This document shows, in pieces, positions 1 through 8,806 of a DNA stretch of 64,000 nucleotides. The DNA is from Alkalihalobacillus sp. TS-13 (GTDB lineage: Bacteria > Bacillota > Bacilli > Bacillales > Fictibacillaceae), in assembly GCF_019720915.1 (NCBI RefSeq), contig NZ_JAHKSI010000003.1, positions 293,203-357,202 of the forward strand. Reading direction: 5' to 3'. The position numbers and the translations under genes were made by a program. The notes under the pieces were generated by a model. It ran no database searches. It was given only the letters and a program-made list of their open reading frames with translations, and was not told the origin of the DNA. Positions within the stretch are counted from its first letter, which is position 1. The number at the start of each line of letters is the position of its first letter.

Positions 1-332
1 TCATCGCGGAGAAAGTCATTCCCGCATATTCATTTTTCAAAAGATTAAAAGGACTTATGTTTACCTCATCATTTCCCGAAGGTTATGCCGTCCACATACA
101 ACCCTGTCGATCGATCCACACGTATTTTATGAAATACGAAATCGACGTGCTTTATCTCAATGATGAATATGAAATCGTTGCAGCTGAAAGCTACGTCCGT
201 CCCGGAGAGTTTGGAAAACATCACAAAGGGACTACGTCTGTCATCGAGATACCAGCAGGAACCATCCACAAGACGAAAATCGAACCTGGACAAACCGTCC
301 AAATAAAAAATCTAAAGGAGCGAGTATCATAA
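1..332 (+). CDS. DUF192 family protein, 5' end outside the window
   Basis: The reading frame is open from the left edge, so the true start lies upstream; the visible part is about 109 residues. The segment FFKRLKGLMF followed by FPEGYAVHI and then FMKYEIDVLYLN matches the DUF192 (PF02643) core, a small beta-barrel family of unknown function. Its stop codon shares one base with the ATG of the Flp pilin gene, so the two are probably translationally coupled. This places the protein at the head of the Tad pilus operon. A link to pilus assembly is inferred only from position. Confidence 0.75.
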   Translation, partial: IAEKVIPAYSFFKRLKGLMFTSSFPEGYAVHIQPCRSIHTYFMKYEIDVLYLNDEYEIVAAESYVRPGEFGKHHKGTTSVIEIPAGTIHKTKIEPGQTVQIKNLKERVS

Positions 333-526
333 TGGAAAAATTAAAAGCATTGATCACAGAAGAACAAGGACAAGGTATGACTGAGTATGGATTGGTATTG
401 GGCGTTATTGCAGTAGCTGCAGTAGGAGCTTTGGTTGTGTTGCGTGAAGAAGTAATAACATTATTTGAAAACGCTAAAACAGCAATCACAGGTGCAGACT
501 CAGGTGACGGTACTACAACGCCATAA
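332..526 (+). CDS. flp: Flp/Fap-type (type IVb) pilin
   Basis: A 64-residue prepilin, the major subunit of a Tad/Flp pilus. It has a short charged leader, then G followed by QGMTEYG, which is the G-XXXX-E-Y processing motif of Flp prepilins. A single hydrophobic segment of about 20 residues (LVLGVIAVAAVGALVVL) follows, and the tail is short and polar (residues 45-64). Cleavage before QGMTEY would be done by the prepilin peptidase encoded next. The gene begins on the last base of the upstream stop codon, after an AAAGGAG ribosome site. A terminator-like hairpin follows, which would make the pilin mRNA more abundant than the assembly genes. Confidence 0.92.
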   Translation: MEKLKALITEEQGQGMTEYGLVLGVIAVAAVGALVVLREEVITLFENAKTAITGADSGDGTTTP

Positions 527-542
527 TTATTATCAATACGGG

Positions 543-574
543 GGTTGGCTCGGATCGAGGAGCCAACCTTTTTT
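543..574 (+). terminator. Intra-operon terminator or attenuator after the pilin gene
   Basis: GGTTGGCTC (543-551) pairs with GAGCCAACC (560-568) around an 8-nt loop, and six T residues follow. It lies between the pilin gene and the prepilin peptidase, about 20 bases before the latter's start. Partial termination here would give high pilin expression relative to the assembly machinery. Confidence 0.8.
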
Positions 575-595
575 CAAGAGAAATGAGGGGATCGA

Positions 596-1111
596 ATGAT
601 TTTCGATATTGTATTACTCATCGTCCTGATCATTTGCGTCATCACGGATATCCGCAAACGGCTCATTTACAATAAGGTGATTTTTCCTGCACTTATCCTT
701 TCTTTCATCTTGCATCTTATTGTTAATGGTTGGTCGGGTTTAGGGACATCCCTATTAGGTTTCCTTTTAGGGTTCGGTATCCTGTTGATTCCTTACTTCA
801 TGGGAGGGATGGGTGCAGGAGATGTGAAGCTTCTTGCGCTAATCGGAGCATTAAAGGGACCTGTATTCGTTTTAAATACCTCCATCTATATGGCGTTGCT
901 TGGCGGATTGCTGGCACTTGGCGTAATCATTTTCAGTGGCGGGGCGTTCAAGCGGTTGAAATATTACTTCCACTGGCTATATGGGAAAAAGAACGGTCTA
1001 AAGGTTCCGTTAGCTTTAACAAAGGATTCAATGAAAGCGACCTATCCATACGGAGTGGCGATTGCAGGGGGAGCGATTCTTAGTTTTGTCGGGAAGGCGT
1101 GGATTTCATGA
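596..1111 (+). CDS. tadV: Prepilin peptidase, A24 family (TadV/CpaA)
   Basis: A 171-residue polytopic membrane aspartic protease that should cleave the Flp prepilin and TadE-like pseudopilins. Both catalytic aspartates are visible: D18 in the ITDIRKR segment and D76 in the GMGAGDVKL motif, the family's GxGD signature. It is the short form without the N-terminal methyltransferase domain, as is usual for Tad loci. The ATG is preceded by a GAGGGG ribosome site. Its stop overlaps the tadE start (ATGA). Confidence 0.93.
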   Translation: MIFDIVLLIVLIICVITDIRKRLIYNKVIFPALILSFILHLIVNGWSGLGTSLLGFLLGFGILLIPYFMGGMGAGDVKLLALIGALKGPVFVLNTSIYMALLGGLLALGVIIFSGGAFKRLKYYFHWLYGKKNGLKVPLALTKDSMKATYPYGVAIAGGAILSFVGKAWIS

Positions 1112-1491
1112 TCAAAAATGAAAAAGGGCAATCCATGGTGGAAATGGCACTCGTTTTACCATTGCTGTTACTTATTTTAATGGGGATCTTTGATTTCGGC
1201 AGGATCATGTATACATATATGCATCTTCAATTAGCGACCCAGGAGAGTGTCCGCCTCGGTGGTCTGGGGCGTGATGATGCGGCGATCACTGAATTTGCAA
1301 GGGATTACATTCATGTCGGGGACTCTTCAGATCTGCAGGTCAACATTTCACCCAATGACTCGACAAGGGATTCAGGTGACTATATGACTGTGACTCTCGA
1401 GTATCCGGTAGATTATCTTACACCCTTGATGTCAAAAATACTGCCTTCACCAGTCTTAGTAAAAACGGATTCGACCATCAGAGTGGAGTGA
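1108..1491 (+). CDS. tadE: TadE-like minor pseudopilin
   Basis: A 127-residue protein with the TadE arrangement: a short charged start, the motif GQSMVEMALVLPLLLLILMGIFDFGR (given here only to mark the E-containing processing site and one membrane helix at about residues 7-32), then a soluble domain. TadE proteins are processed like pilins and are needed for Flp pilus assembly. The ATG at 1108 overlaps the tadV stop as ATGA and sits 11 bases from a GGGAAGG site. The upstream GTG at 1099 would be too close to that site. Confidence 0.88.
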   Translation: MIKNEKGQSMVEMALVLPLLLLILMGIFDFGRIMYTYMHLQLATQESVRLGGLGRDDAAITEFARDYIHVGDSSDLQVNISPNDSTRDSGDYMTVTLEYPVDYLTPLMSKILPSPVLVKTDSTIRVE

Positions 1492-1505
1492 GGAGGCAAG
1501 TTATT

Positions 1506-2432
1506 ATGAAGAAAAACTTGAAAGTACTTAGAGAAGAAGCTGGCAGTACGATCGTTCTAACCGGACTTGCCATGTTAGCCTTAATTGCGATTATGGGACT
1601 TGTCATTGACGGTGGATCCTTATTTATGACGAAAAGCCATCTGCAGAAGGTGGCGAACGCAGCGGTCCTTTCCGGTGCACAGGAATTGACAGTCAATGAG
1701 GATGAGGTTCGTAGCGTTGTCAACAAGGTACTTACAGAGCATACCGAACTGGATAGTCTGGAGGACATGAAAATCGAGCTAGAAGATAAAGTTGGTGTCG
1801 ATCTGATAAAAGAGGTGCCACTTTATTTTTCTTCTATATTCGGAAAAGAGTCTGTTCCTGTTAAGGTTCATGCTGCTGCTGAAATCGGGACGATGGGTGA
1901 AGCGATCGGTGTAGCACCACTTGGTATCGATAAGAATGTCAATCCTCAATTATTCCATGAGTATAAATTGAAAGTAGGTCCTCATGAAAATGATACTGGT
2001 GTATTCGGACTCCTTGCTCTTGGCGGATCTGGTGCAAAAACTTATGAGGAAAACTTGAGAAATGGATACCAAGATCCAGTTGGATATGAGGATATTATTG
2101 AAACAGAAACCGGAAACGTTGCAGGTAAAACAAGAAGCGTTGTGAACGATCTTGTCAACGAATGTACAGTGACAGAGGAAGAGATGAGAGCTGGGGCGAA
2201 TCCTCGTGATTGCGGAAGGATTTTGTTGATCCCGATTTATGTACCTTATGAACACACTCAAAACCAGATGAAAAAGATCCAAGTTGTTGGGTTCGCTCAT
2301 TTTTATATTAAAGAACCGATGAATGGTAACAGTACAGAAATTACAGGGATGTTTGTCAGACAAACAGACACCGGTTTTATCGATAATACGATTGAAAATT
2401 TCGGAGCTTTTGCAATCAGACTAACAGAGTAG
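1506..2432 (+). CDS. TadG-like pilus assembly protein
   Basis: A 308-residue protein with the TadG_N architecture. An N-terminal hydrophobic helix (about residues 15-36) carries the GSTIVLTGLAM start and is followed by the VIDGGSLFMTKSHLQKVANAAVLSGA block typical of Flp pilus TadG proteins. The rest is a predicted extracellular domain with no von Willebrand A motif that I can recognise. The ATG at 1506 is preceded by AGGAGG at 1491-1496 with 9-base spacing, so the upstream GTG at 1488, inside that site, is not the start. It lies between tadE and cpaB. Confidence 0.82.
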   Translation: MKKNLKVLREEAGSTIVLTGLAMLALIAIMGLVIDGGSLFMTKSHLQKVANAAVLSGAQELTVNEDEVRSVVNKVLTEHTELDSLEDMKIELEDKVGVDLIKEVPLYFSSIFGKESVPVKVHAAAEIGTMGEAIGVAPLGIDKNVNPQLFHEYKLKVGPHENDTGVFGLLALGGSGAKTYEENLRNGYQDPVGYEDIIETETGNVAGKTRSVVNDLVNECTVTEEEMRAGANPRDCGRILLIPIYVPYEHTQNQMKKIQVVGFAHFYIKEPMNGNSTEITGMFVRQTDTGFIDNTIENFGAFAIRLTE

Positions 2433-2441
2433 GTGAACATA

Positions 2442-3122
2442 GTGAGGTCAAAACTTGTATTAACACTAGCGATCATCATGGGAATCATTACGACGATTCT
2501 TTTCTTCAATTATATGAAGCAATATGATTCGCAGACGGTCGCTAATAAAAATAAGATTGAAGTTGTTGTGGCGGCTCAAGAGATCAAGCGGAATGTCACA
2601 ATTACAAAGGATATGTTGGAAACCAAGCTGATGCCAGAGGAAGGAATCCACACGAATACAGTTACAAATCTGGATACAGCTGTAGGTCAATTTTCCACAG
2701 CGGATATTGCGCAGGGCGAAGCGATGTTGACGAACCACCTTCAAACTTCAAAAGAGGAAGAACTATTTGTTTCTCGAAAGATCCGTGATGGTTTCAGAGC
2801 CGTTTCAGTCGGGGTGAATTTGCCTCAATCTGTATCGAATTTGCTTGAGCCTGAAGACCAAGTAGATGTCATCAACACGGTAAAAGAAAAAGACAAACTA
2901 GTTTCAAAGATCGTAGTCGAAAACGTTACAGTCCTTGCGGTCGGACGACGCATGGTCGAAACCACTGAAGGTGAAGAGTTTGTCGAATATACTTCTGTTA
3001 CGCTTGAAGTGATGCCTAATGAAGCTGTGAAACTCGCCAACGCGACAGAATCGGGACCGTTACATATCGCACTTAGAAGCAGGGTTAAGGCTGATGAGGA
3101 GGCTGCTTCGGATGATAACTAA
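2442..3122 (+). CDS. cpaB: Flp pilus assembly protein CpaB (RcpC)
   Basis: About 226 residues. An N-terminal membrane anchor is followed by the SAF domain (roughly residues 38-105, starting at KIEVVVAAQEIKRN) and the RcpC/CpaB domain with the VGVNLPQSVSNLLEPEDQVDVI segment. In Gram-negative Tad systems CpaB works near the outer-membrane secretin. In a Gram-positive host with no secretin it may act at the membrane-wall interface, which is inference. The GTG at 2442 has AGGTG at 2431-2435 with 6-base spacing, better than the GTG at 2433. Confidence 0.88.
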   Translation: MRSKLVLTLAIIMGIITTILFFNYMKQYDSQTVANKNKIEVVVAAQEIKRNVTITKDMLETKLMPEEGIHTNTVTNLDTAVGQFSTADIAQGEAMLTNHLQTSKEEELFVSRKIRDGFRAVSVGVNLPQSVSNLLEPEDQVDVINTVKEKDKLVSKIVVENVTVLAVGRRMVETTEGEEFVEYTSVTLEVMPNEAVKLANATESGPLHIALRSRVKADEEAASDDN

Positions 3123-3975
3123 CACCGTTGAAAAAAATGAACGAACTGAGACGCAAAAAAGAAAGCGCGGAGAGATGATTGCTGTATGCAGCGCTAAAGG
3201 TGGAGTTGGCCGTACAATCATGACGGTCAACTTGGCCGTTGCTTTATGTAAAAAAAGCATTAAAGTCGGGGTGCTGGATGGCGACTATATGTTTGGGGAT
3301 GTCGGGCTAGCCATGGACTTGCAATCTGCTTTTACGATGAAGGATGTCATCGAGGATATCAATGATCTTGACGAGGTCACACTCGAAAGCTATTTCAGCA
3401 GACATGAAAGCGGAGTCCGTGTTCTTTCTGCTCCAGACCGGCCGGAGTACTCAGAGCTTGTGACGAAGGAGGATATCAGCAAGATTCTTGATCTCATGCT
3501 TTCACAGTTCGATTATGTCGTCGTAGATACCGGAGTAGGCTTGCAGGATCAGACACTGCCATTGCTTGAAAAAGCGGATCAAATCTTAATGCTCACGAAT
3601 CTGGAAATGTCGACATTGAAAAATACGAAACTTATGCTGGAGACACTTGGTGCCATCGATTTAAAAGATAAAGTGACGACGGTGGTCAATCGCTCAACGA
3701 TGGAAAGTGTCATCAATTCCTCTGATGTCCCTGATATTTTAGAAGATTCGGAGCTTCAATATATTCCGAATGATTTTCAAATTGCCTCCCAATCGTTGAA
3801 TATCGGAATCCCTTTTGTCGTGAACCAGGGAAAAACCGAGCTTGCGAAGGCAGTCATGAAGATGGCAGAGCAGCTTACTTCAAGACGAGAGATCAAAGTC
3901 TATGAATCTGCTGAGCCTTCATTCCTCTCTAAAATCTTTCAAAGGTCTAAACGAAGTAAGGAGGGTAAAGCGTGA
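3112..3975 (+). CDS. cpaE: CpaE/TadZ-like MinD/ParA-family ATPase
   Basis: A 287-residue P-loop protein that probably positions the Tad machine at the cell pole or membrane. The deviant Walker A reads AKGGVGRT. The signature lysine (K29) is present, but the usual lysine before T is arginine (R34). The Walker A' region is VLDGDYMFGDVGLAMDL and the Walker B region is FDYVVVDTG. The ATG at 3112 follows AGGAGG (3097-3102) and overlaps the end of cpaB by 11 bases. The 3' end overlaps cpaF as GTGA. Atypical Walker A boxes are known in the CpaE/TadZ group. Confidence 0.88.
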   Translation: MITNTVEKNERTETQKRKRGEMIAVCSAKGGVGRTIMTVNLAVALCKKSIKVGVLDGDYMFGDVGLAMDLQSAFTMKDVIEDINDLDEVTLESYFSRHESGVRVLSAPDRPEYSELVTKEDISKILDLMLSQFDYVVVDTGVGLQDQTLPLLEKADQILMLTNLEMSTLKNTKLMLETLGAIDLKDKVTTVVNRSTMESVINSSDVPDILEDSELQYIPNDFQIASQSLNIGIPFVVNQGKTELAKAVMKMAEQLTSRREIKVYESAEPSFLSKIFQRSKRSKEGKA

Positions 3976-5405
3976 GTCTACTTCAAAAGGTTAAAGCGAA
4001 AAACCAAGAAAAGATCAATAATGGCGAGCAAGTAGAAGTTCAGAGCGAACCAACCAGCCCAAAACCTGACATCGTTTCCAGCTTCCGCCCGCAAAAGAAA
4101 CAAGTGAAGGATGATAAAGTACAAGAAAAAGAGCAGCAGAAGTTTAATAAGCATCAAGAACTTAAAAATCGATTACATAAAAAAATATTGGAAGAAATGA
4201 ACAGCAACGATGACGTTGAAACGATCATTCCAAACTTGGATGCAATGGCGGTTGAGATCATCAAAGAGGATGAGCAATTCCGGGGAGCGATTGATCGGAA
4301 GAAGGTCGTCGAAGAACTCACTCATGATTTGACTGGATTCGGTCCGATCAACCCGCTGCTCTTGGATCCTGAGGTTACTGAAGTCATGGTCAACGGACCT
4401 GGAATGGTGTACATCGAACGGAAAGGAAAGCTGATGCTAACGGGCATCCGTTTTCGGGATGATGAACACGTCATGAACATCATTGAAAAGATCGTTTCCC
4501 CGCTCGGACGACGAATTGATGAAAGTTCCCCGATGGTAGACGCACGTTTGCCAGACGGGTCACGTGTGAATGCAATCATTCCACCGCTGGCATTGAACGG
4601 ACCAACACTTACGATCCGGAAATTTGCAGCAGACCCGTTCAAAATTGATGACCTTATTTCTTTCGGTACGTTGACTCATGAAATGGCGACATTTATTGAA
4701 GCATGCGTAAAGGCGAGGCTCAATATTTTTGTTTCTGGGGGAACCGGCTCAGGTAAGACGACCACACTGAACGTCCTATCTTCATTCATTTTTGATGATG
4801 AACGGATCGTCACCATTGAGGATGCGGCGGAACTACAACTCGGACAGCCGCACGTCATATCGCTTGAATCACGTCCTCCTAATATAGAAGGAAAAGGGCA
4901 AATCGCGATCCGGGACCTTGTCCGGAACTCATTACGTATGCGTCCTGATCGGATCGTCATCGGGGAGGTCCGTGGGGCTGAGGCTCTCGATATGCTTCAG
5001 GCGATGAACACCGGCCATGATGGATCCTTAGCGACGGGTCACTCGAACAGCCCACGGGATATGATTTCACGTCTTGAGACGATGGTATTGCTTGCTGGGG
5101 TTGAGCTTCCGGTAAAAGCGATCCGAGAACAGATTTCAGGCGCGATCGATCTGATCATCCAGCAGTCTCGTTTGAAGGATGGTACGAGAAAAATTACGAA
5201 AATAACGGAAGTTCAGGGTCTTGAAGGGGATGTCATCGTCTTACAGGACATTTTTGAATATCAGCAGGATGGTATTGATGCAGAAGGTAAAATCAAAGGC
5301 AGATTGGTACCGACGGGTGTACGGCCGAAATTTTATGACCTGTTGGAGCGATCCGGTTTGGATATTCCTCCAAGTGTATTTGTGTCTGAGGAGGACTGGG
5401 GCTGA
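3972..5405 (+). CDS. cpaF: Tad pilus assembly ATPase CpaF/TadA
   Basis: A 477-residue type II/IV secretion ATPase that powers Flp pilus extrusion. The N-terminal ~80 residues are charged and low-complexity. The PilT/VirB11 core has Walker A GGTGSGKT near residues 256-263, an ASP/Glu box (RIVTIEDAAELQL), Walker B (RIVIGEVRG) near residue 325, and the histidine box TGHDGSLATGHSN. The GTG start overlaps the cpaE stop and has AAGGAGG upstream. The next gene, tadB, starts within its TGA. Confidence 0.95.
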   Translation: MSLLQKVKAKNQEKINNGEQVEVQSEPTSPKPDIVSSFRPQKKQVKDDKVQEKEQQKFNKHQELKNRLHKKILEEMNSNDDVETIIPNLDAMAVEIIKEDEQFRGAIDRKKVVEELTHDLTGFGPINPLLLDPEVTEVMVNGPGMVYIERKGKLMLTGIRFRDDEHVMNIIEKIVSPLGRRIDESSPMVDARLPDGSRVNAIIPPLALNGPTLTIRKFAADPFKIDDLISFGTLTHEMATFIEACVKARLNIFVSGGTGSGKTTTLNVLSSFIFDDERIVTIEDAAELQLGQPHVISLESRPPNIEGKGQIAIRDLVRNSLRMRPDRIVIGEVRGAEALDMLQAMNTGHDGSLATGHSNSPRDMISRLETMVLLAGVELPVKAIREQISGAIDLIIQQSRLKDGTRKITKITEVQGLEGDVIVLQDIFEYQQDGIDAEGKIKGRLVPTGVRPKFYDLLERSGLDIPPSVFVSEEDWG

Positions 5406-6364
5406 TGCATTATTATTTAATCGTATTGGCATCCTTCACTTCCTTTTTATTCTTTTACGCAATTTTTCACATGACATTTCTTTCAGACAAACGTATGACC
5501 AAGCGGATGAATTATTATCTGTCGGGCTATAACAAATCAAAGCTGGAACGAAAAAAGTTCAACCTATTCCTGGAGCTCCAGTTATCGAAACAGCGACTGC
5601 GATCGAGGGTCTCGAAAAAGAAAAGCAAAAAGCTTGAAAGCATGCTGCGTAGAGCAGGGGTTCCATTGAAGCCGGAGGAATTCATCCTGTTCCGGTGGAT
5701 TGCAACCGCTTTAGCTGCGGGATTTCTTTTTCTTGTATCGGGCAGTATTCTGATGCTTATCATCGGTGCTGCCGGAGGCTATATGCTGCCGATAATGTGG
5801 ATCAAGAAAAAGGAAAAGAAACGGATTCAAAAATTCAATGATGGACTAGCAGATATGATTTCGACGGTGGTTGGCTCCTTACGTGCAGGGTTCAGTTTTC
5901 CGCAAGCGCTGCAAACCGTTGTCGAAGAAGCGGATGATCCGATTAGCAATGAAATCGGTTTTGTGTTGAAGGAAATGCAATACGGCAGTTCACTGGAGGA
6001 TTCATTGAATGAATTATATGAGCGGATGCCTAGTGAAGATTTGGAACTAATGATCCAGGCGATCTTGATCCAAAGGCAGGTGGGAGGTAATTTAGCGACT
6101 GTCCTCGATAAAATCGTTCAAACCATCCGTGAAAGAACGAAAATCCAGAGACAGATCAGCACGCTTACCGCACAGGGAAAGCTTTCTGGTATTGTTATCG
6201 GCTTGCTTCCGCTTATTTTAGGATTGGTTCTTTATCTGATCGAGCCGGAATACATCGGTACATTGTTCACGCATATCATTGGTATGGGTCTGTTGGGAGC
6301 CGGCCTTATTTCTGGGATCATCGGATTTATATTAATTAGAAAAGTAACGACGATTGAGGTGTAA
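5405..6364 (+). CDS. tadB: TadB, type II secretion system F-domain protein
   Basis: A 319-residue integral membrane protein forming the inner-membrane platform of the Tad pilus. A T2SSF domain lies around residues 145-275 (segment ADMISTVVGSLRAGFSFPQAL). Two hydrophobic helices precede it and two follow it. Its ATG shares one base with the cpaF stop. It functions with TadC encoded directly downstream and is driven by CpaF. Confidence 0.92.
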   Translation: MHYYLIVLASFTSFLFFYAIFHMTFLSDKRMTKRMNYYLSGYNKSKLERKKFNLFLELQLSKQRLRSRVSKKKSKKLESMLRRAGVPLKPEEFILFRWIATALAAGFLFLVSGSILMLIIGAAGGYMLPIMWIKKKEKKRIQKFNDGLADMISTVVGSLRAGFSFPQALQTVVEEADDPISNEIGFVLKEMQYGSSLEDSLNELYERMPSEDLELMIQAILIQRQVGGNLATVLDKIVQTIRERTKIQRQISTLTAQGKLSGIVIGLLPLILGLVLYLIEPEYIGTLFTHIIGMGLLGAGLISGIIGFILIRKVTTIEV

Positions 6365-6368
6365 AGAG

Positions 6369-7286
6369 ATGATGTATATCAGTTTCTTCGCTGCGGTTAC
6401 GTTGTTTCTTTATTCCATTTACGTTTATCGAAGCGAAAAAAAAGAACCTGTAAAACGTAGACTTGATGCTTTTGTCGGTAAAAAAGGGGAAGCTGGGGAA
6501 AATGAAAATGATGCCACAGCAAAACCATTACATGTCCGCTTGCTGAGCCCGCTTTGGAAAGACTTCCGCAGAGGGTTCAAGAAAAAGATGCAAGGGGAGA
6601 AACAAGCCAAGCTTGAAGTGAAATTACTTCAGGCGGGAAATCCATTCGGTATGACAACGTTTGAGTATCGCCTCATCCAGCTCGGTCTGATCTTGATCAT
6701 CCCGTTTTTAGCCGGAGGGTGGGGAGCATTATCGGGATTTAAATTGGGTGGGATCATTCTGTCGGTGTCATTCGCAATGCTGGTTGCAATCATCCTTCCT
6801 CCTTATTATTTGAAGAGTAAAATGAAAGCTCGTTCACAATCTGCATTACGTGAGCTTCCGGATGTCTTGGATCTTTTGACAGTCAGCCTTGAAGCAGGAC
6901 TCGGATTTGACGGCGCTCTCAGTAAGGTTGTTTCGAAAAAAGAAGGGGTCTTATCGATGGAGTTTCACCGTTGTCTTGAAGAAATCCGTTTAGGGAAAAC
7001 ACGGAGGGAAGCACTGCGTGGAGTGAGGGAGCGGCTGACGGTAGATGAAATCAACATCTTGATCAGCAGTATTTTACAGGCTGAAAAGCTCGGTATCGGG
7101 ATGGTCAATGTCCTGCGTGTCCAATCCGAAGAAGTGCGTGATCAGAGAAAACAGCGTGCTGAACAGGAAGCGATGAAAGCACCTGTCAAAATGCTTTTTC
7201 CGCTTGTATTGTTCATTTTTCCAAGTTTGTTCATCGTTCTTTTAGGGCCGGCAATCATCCAATTTGTCGAGACATTCAGTAAATAA
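6369..7286 (+). CDS. tadC: TadC, type II secretion system F-domain protein
   Basis: About 305 residues, the second platform protein of the Tad pilus. The T2SSF domain has the LPDVLDLLTVSLEAGLGFDGAL segment, with N-terminal and C-terminal membrane helices (LFPLVLFIFPSLFIVLLGPAII). The ATG at 6369 lies 7-10 bases after GAGGTG, and the TTG at 6354 has no such site. It is the last gene of the operon. A strong vegetative-type promoter begins 3 bases after its stop, so transcription downstream is independent. Confidence 0.92.
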   Translation: MMYISFFAAVTLFLYSIYVYRSEKKEPVKRRLDAFVGKKGEAGENENDATAKPLHVRLLSPLWKDFRRGFKKKMQGEKQAKLEVKLLQAGNPFGMTTFEYRLIQLGLILIIPFLAGGWGALSGFKLGGIILSVSFAMLVAIILPPYYLKSKMKARSQSALRELPDVLDLLTVSLEAGLGFDGALSKVVSKKEGVLSMEFHRCLEEIRLGKTRREALRGVRERLTVDEINILISSILQAEKLGIGMVNVLRVQSEEVRDQRKQRAEQEAMKAPVKMLFPLVLFIFPSLFIVLLGPAIIQFVETFSK

Positions 7287-7288
7287 TA

Positions 7289-7317
7289 TTTACATTCTTA
7301 AATGGGTAGCATATAAT
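7289..7317 (+). promoter_or_regulatory. SigA-type promoter downstream of tadC
   Basis: TTTACA (7289-7294), a 17-base spacer and TATAAT (7312-7317). It would drive the short ORF at 7355 and the repeat region, and may read through to rsgA. Confidence 0.65.
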
Positions 7318-7354
7318 GGAAACAGATTAAAGGACTTGAAGGAGGTTTTGTATT

Positions 7355-7432
7355 ATGTACACATTCATTGAGATGGACTATTCACCAATTGTATATGATG
7401 CACAGCCCCTGATAGGGACGTTAAAAAAGTAA
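7355..7432 (+). pseudogene. Short 25-codon ORF running into a MITE end; possible gene remnant
   Basis: This ORF has a good promoter (7289-7317) and a strong AAGGAGG ribosome site, yet encodes only 25 residues, beginning MYTFIEMDYSP. Its last codons (TLKK then stop) come from the left terminal repeat of the MITE-like element at 7420. The signals for a real gene are better than the product, so it is probably a gene truncated by insertion. A genuine small peptide cannot be excluded. I do not recognise the peptide. Confidence 0.4.
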
Positions 7433-7559
7433 CCAAATGATGAACGGCGAATTTCATTGTTACTCGGTTTTACTGGTCCTCATGTATTGAAACATACACT
7501 CCGGTCCTCAAAACCTTCGTGCCTTGAACTTCTTGTTCCTGATTTGACACTTTTTTAAC
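7420..7559. mobile_element. MITE-like element, AACGGCG family, copy 1
   Basis: It is bounded by perfect 11-base inverted repeats, GTTAAAAAAGT (7420-7430) and ACTTTTTTAAC (7549-7559). The internal left end carries CCAAATGATGAACGGCG, which is also found in the copies at 7572, 49621 and 58488. It encodes no protein. No clear target-site duplication is visible. Confidence 0.65.
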
Positions 7560-7571
7560 TCTCATTCGTTT

Positions 7572-7605
7572 GGACGTTAAAAAAGTAACCAAATGATGAA
7601 CGGCG
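7572..7605. repeat. Partial second copy of the AACGGCG element left end
   Basis: A 34-base exact direct repeat of 7416-7449, located 13 bases after the right end of copy 1. The rest of the 7606-7754 gap holds A/T-rich sequence and two short hairpin-like stretches (CATGGGCTGTGCGCGGCCTATGG and ACCATCGGGTG...ACCGGTGG type) before the rsgA ribosome site. Confidence 0.7.
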
Positions 7606-7754
7606 TCAATTTGATTTTCTTACTATTGAATGAACAGATCCATGGGCTGTGCGCGGCCTATGGTTTTTTATTTATTGACGTTTTCAATGAGACCATCGGG
7701 TGATTTTCCGGTGGTTTTTTAAATTTATTGTTCTAATAATAGGAGGAAATTGAA

Positions 7755-8804
7755 TTGAATTTACAACAACTAGGTTTTTATGAAGAACGTATCGAACAAG
7801 CAAAGGAATGGACTGAAAAAGGATATGAACCCGGAAGAGTGGCCTTGGAACATAAAGGGATGTACACCTTGCTAACCGAGCATGGGGAAATCCGCGGCTC
7901 CATTTCAGGAAAGATGAATTTTGAAGCGGCTCAACGTGAAGATTACCCAGCAGTAGGAGATTGGGTCATGTGCCAGATCCGCCAAAATGATCGAGCAGCT
8001 ACCATCCACTCGATCTTGCCGAGAACCAGTAAATTTTCTAGGAAGATTGCCGGACTTACGACAGAAGAACAGATCATCGCCACGAACATTGATACGGTGT
8101 TTTTAGTGAATGCGCTGAATAAAGACTTCAATGTACGGCGGATCGAGCGTTACCTGTTGATGGCGTGGGAAAGTGGAGCGAACCCGGTGATTGTCCTTAG
8201 TAAATCGGACCTGTGTGAAAATGTACAGGAACGGGTAAATGAAGTAGAAACCGTCGCTTTCGGATTACCAGTCCATATCATCAGTTCAGAAACGGGAGAG
8301 GGGATTGATGAAATCACACCTTATCTGACAGAAGGAAAAACTGTTGCACTGCTCGGCTCATCAGGTGCTGGAAAATCGACACTGGTGAACCGACTGTATG
8401 GAGAAGAAATCCAGAAGGTGAAGGAAATTCGTGAAGGCGACGATAAAGGAATGCATACGACAACGCACAGGGAACTGTTTCTCATGCCGCAGGGAGGATT
8501 ATTGATTGATACGCCGGGTATGAGAGAGCTTCAATTGTGGAATACGAATGATGGGTTATCCGAAAGCTTCCGGGATGTCGAGATACTCGCTGATACTTGT
8601 AAGTTCAGGGATTGCCAGCACGCAAATGAGCCGGGATGCGCGGTGAAAGCTGCCATCGATTCCGGTGAACTGCCGGAAGAAAGATATGCATCCTATAAAA
8701 AATTGCAACGAGAGCTTGCTTATCTTGAGCGGAAAAATGATCAGAAAGCAAAGCTTGAAGAGAAGGCAAAATGGAAAAAGATAACGAAAAGCATGAGGAG
8801 GTAG
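7755..8804 (+). CDS. rsgA: RsgA-type circularly permuted GTPase
   Basis: A 349-residue ribosome small-subunit-dependent GTPase, involved in 30S maturation. An OB-fold N-terminal part is followed by the permuted G motifs: G4 LSKSDL, G1 GSSGAGKST, then G3 DTPG. The C-terminal zinc site has C-x4-C-x-H-x5-C ([14 protein letters not shown]). The TTG start at 7755 is 8 bases after AGGAGG. The gene is coupled to yjbQ 2 bases downstream, unlike B. subtilis yloQ, which sits in a prkC/prpC context. It may therefore be a second RsgA paralogue rather than the housekeeping copy. Confidence 0.85.
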   Translation: MNLQQLGFYEERIEQAKEWTEKGYEPGRVALEHKGMYTLLTEHGEIRGSISGKMNFEAAQREDYPAVGDWVMCQIRQNDRAATIHSILPRTSKFSRKIAGLTTEEQIIATNIDTVFLVNALNKDFNVRRIERYLLMAWESGANPVIVLSKSDLCENVQERVNEVETVAFGLPVHIISSETGEGIDEITPYLTEGKTVALLGSSGAGKSTLVNRLYGEEIQKVKEIREGDDKGMHTTTHRELFLMPQGGLLIDTPGMRELQLWNTNDGLSESFRDVEILADTCKFRDCQHANEPGCAVKAAIDSGELPEERYASYKKLQRELAYLERKNDQKAKLEEKAKWKKITKSMRR

Positions 8805-8806
8805 CG

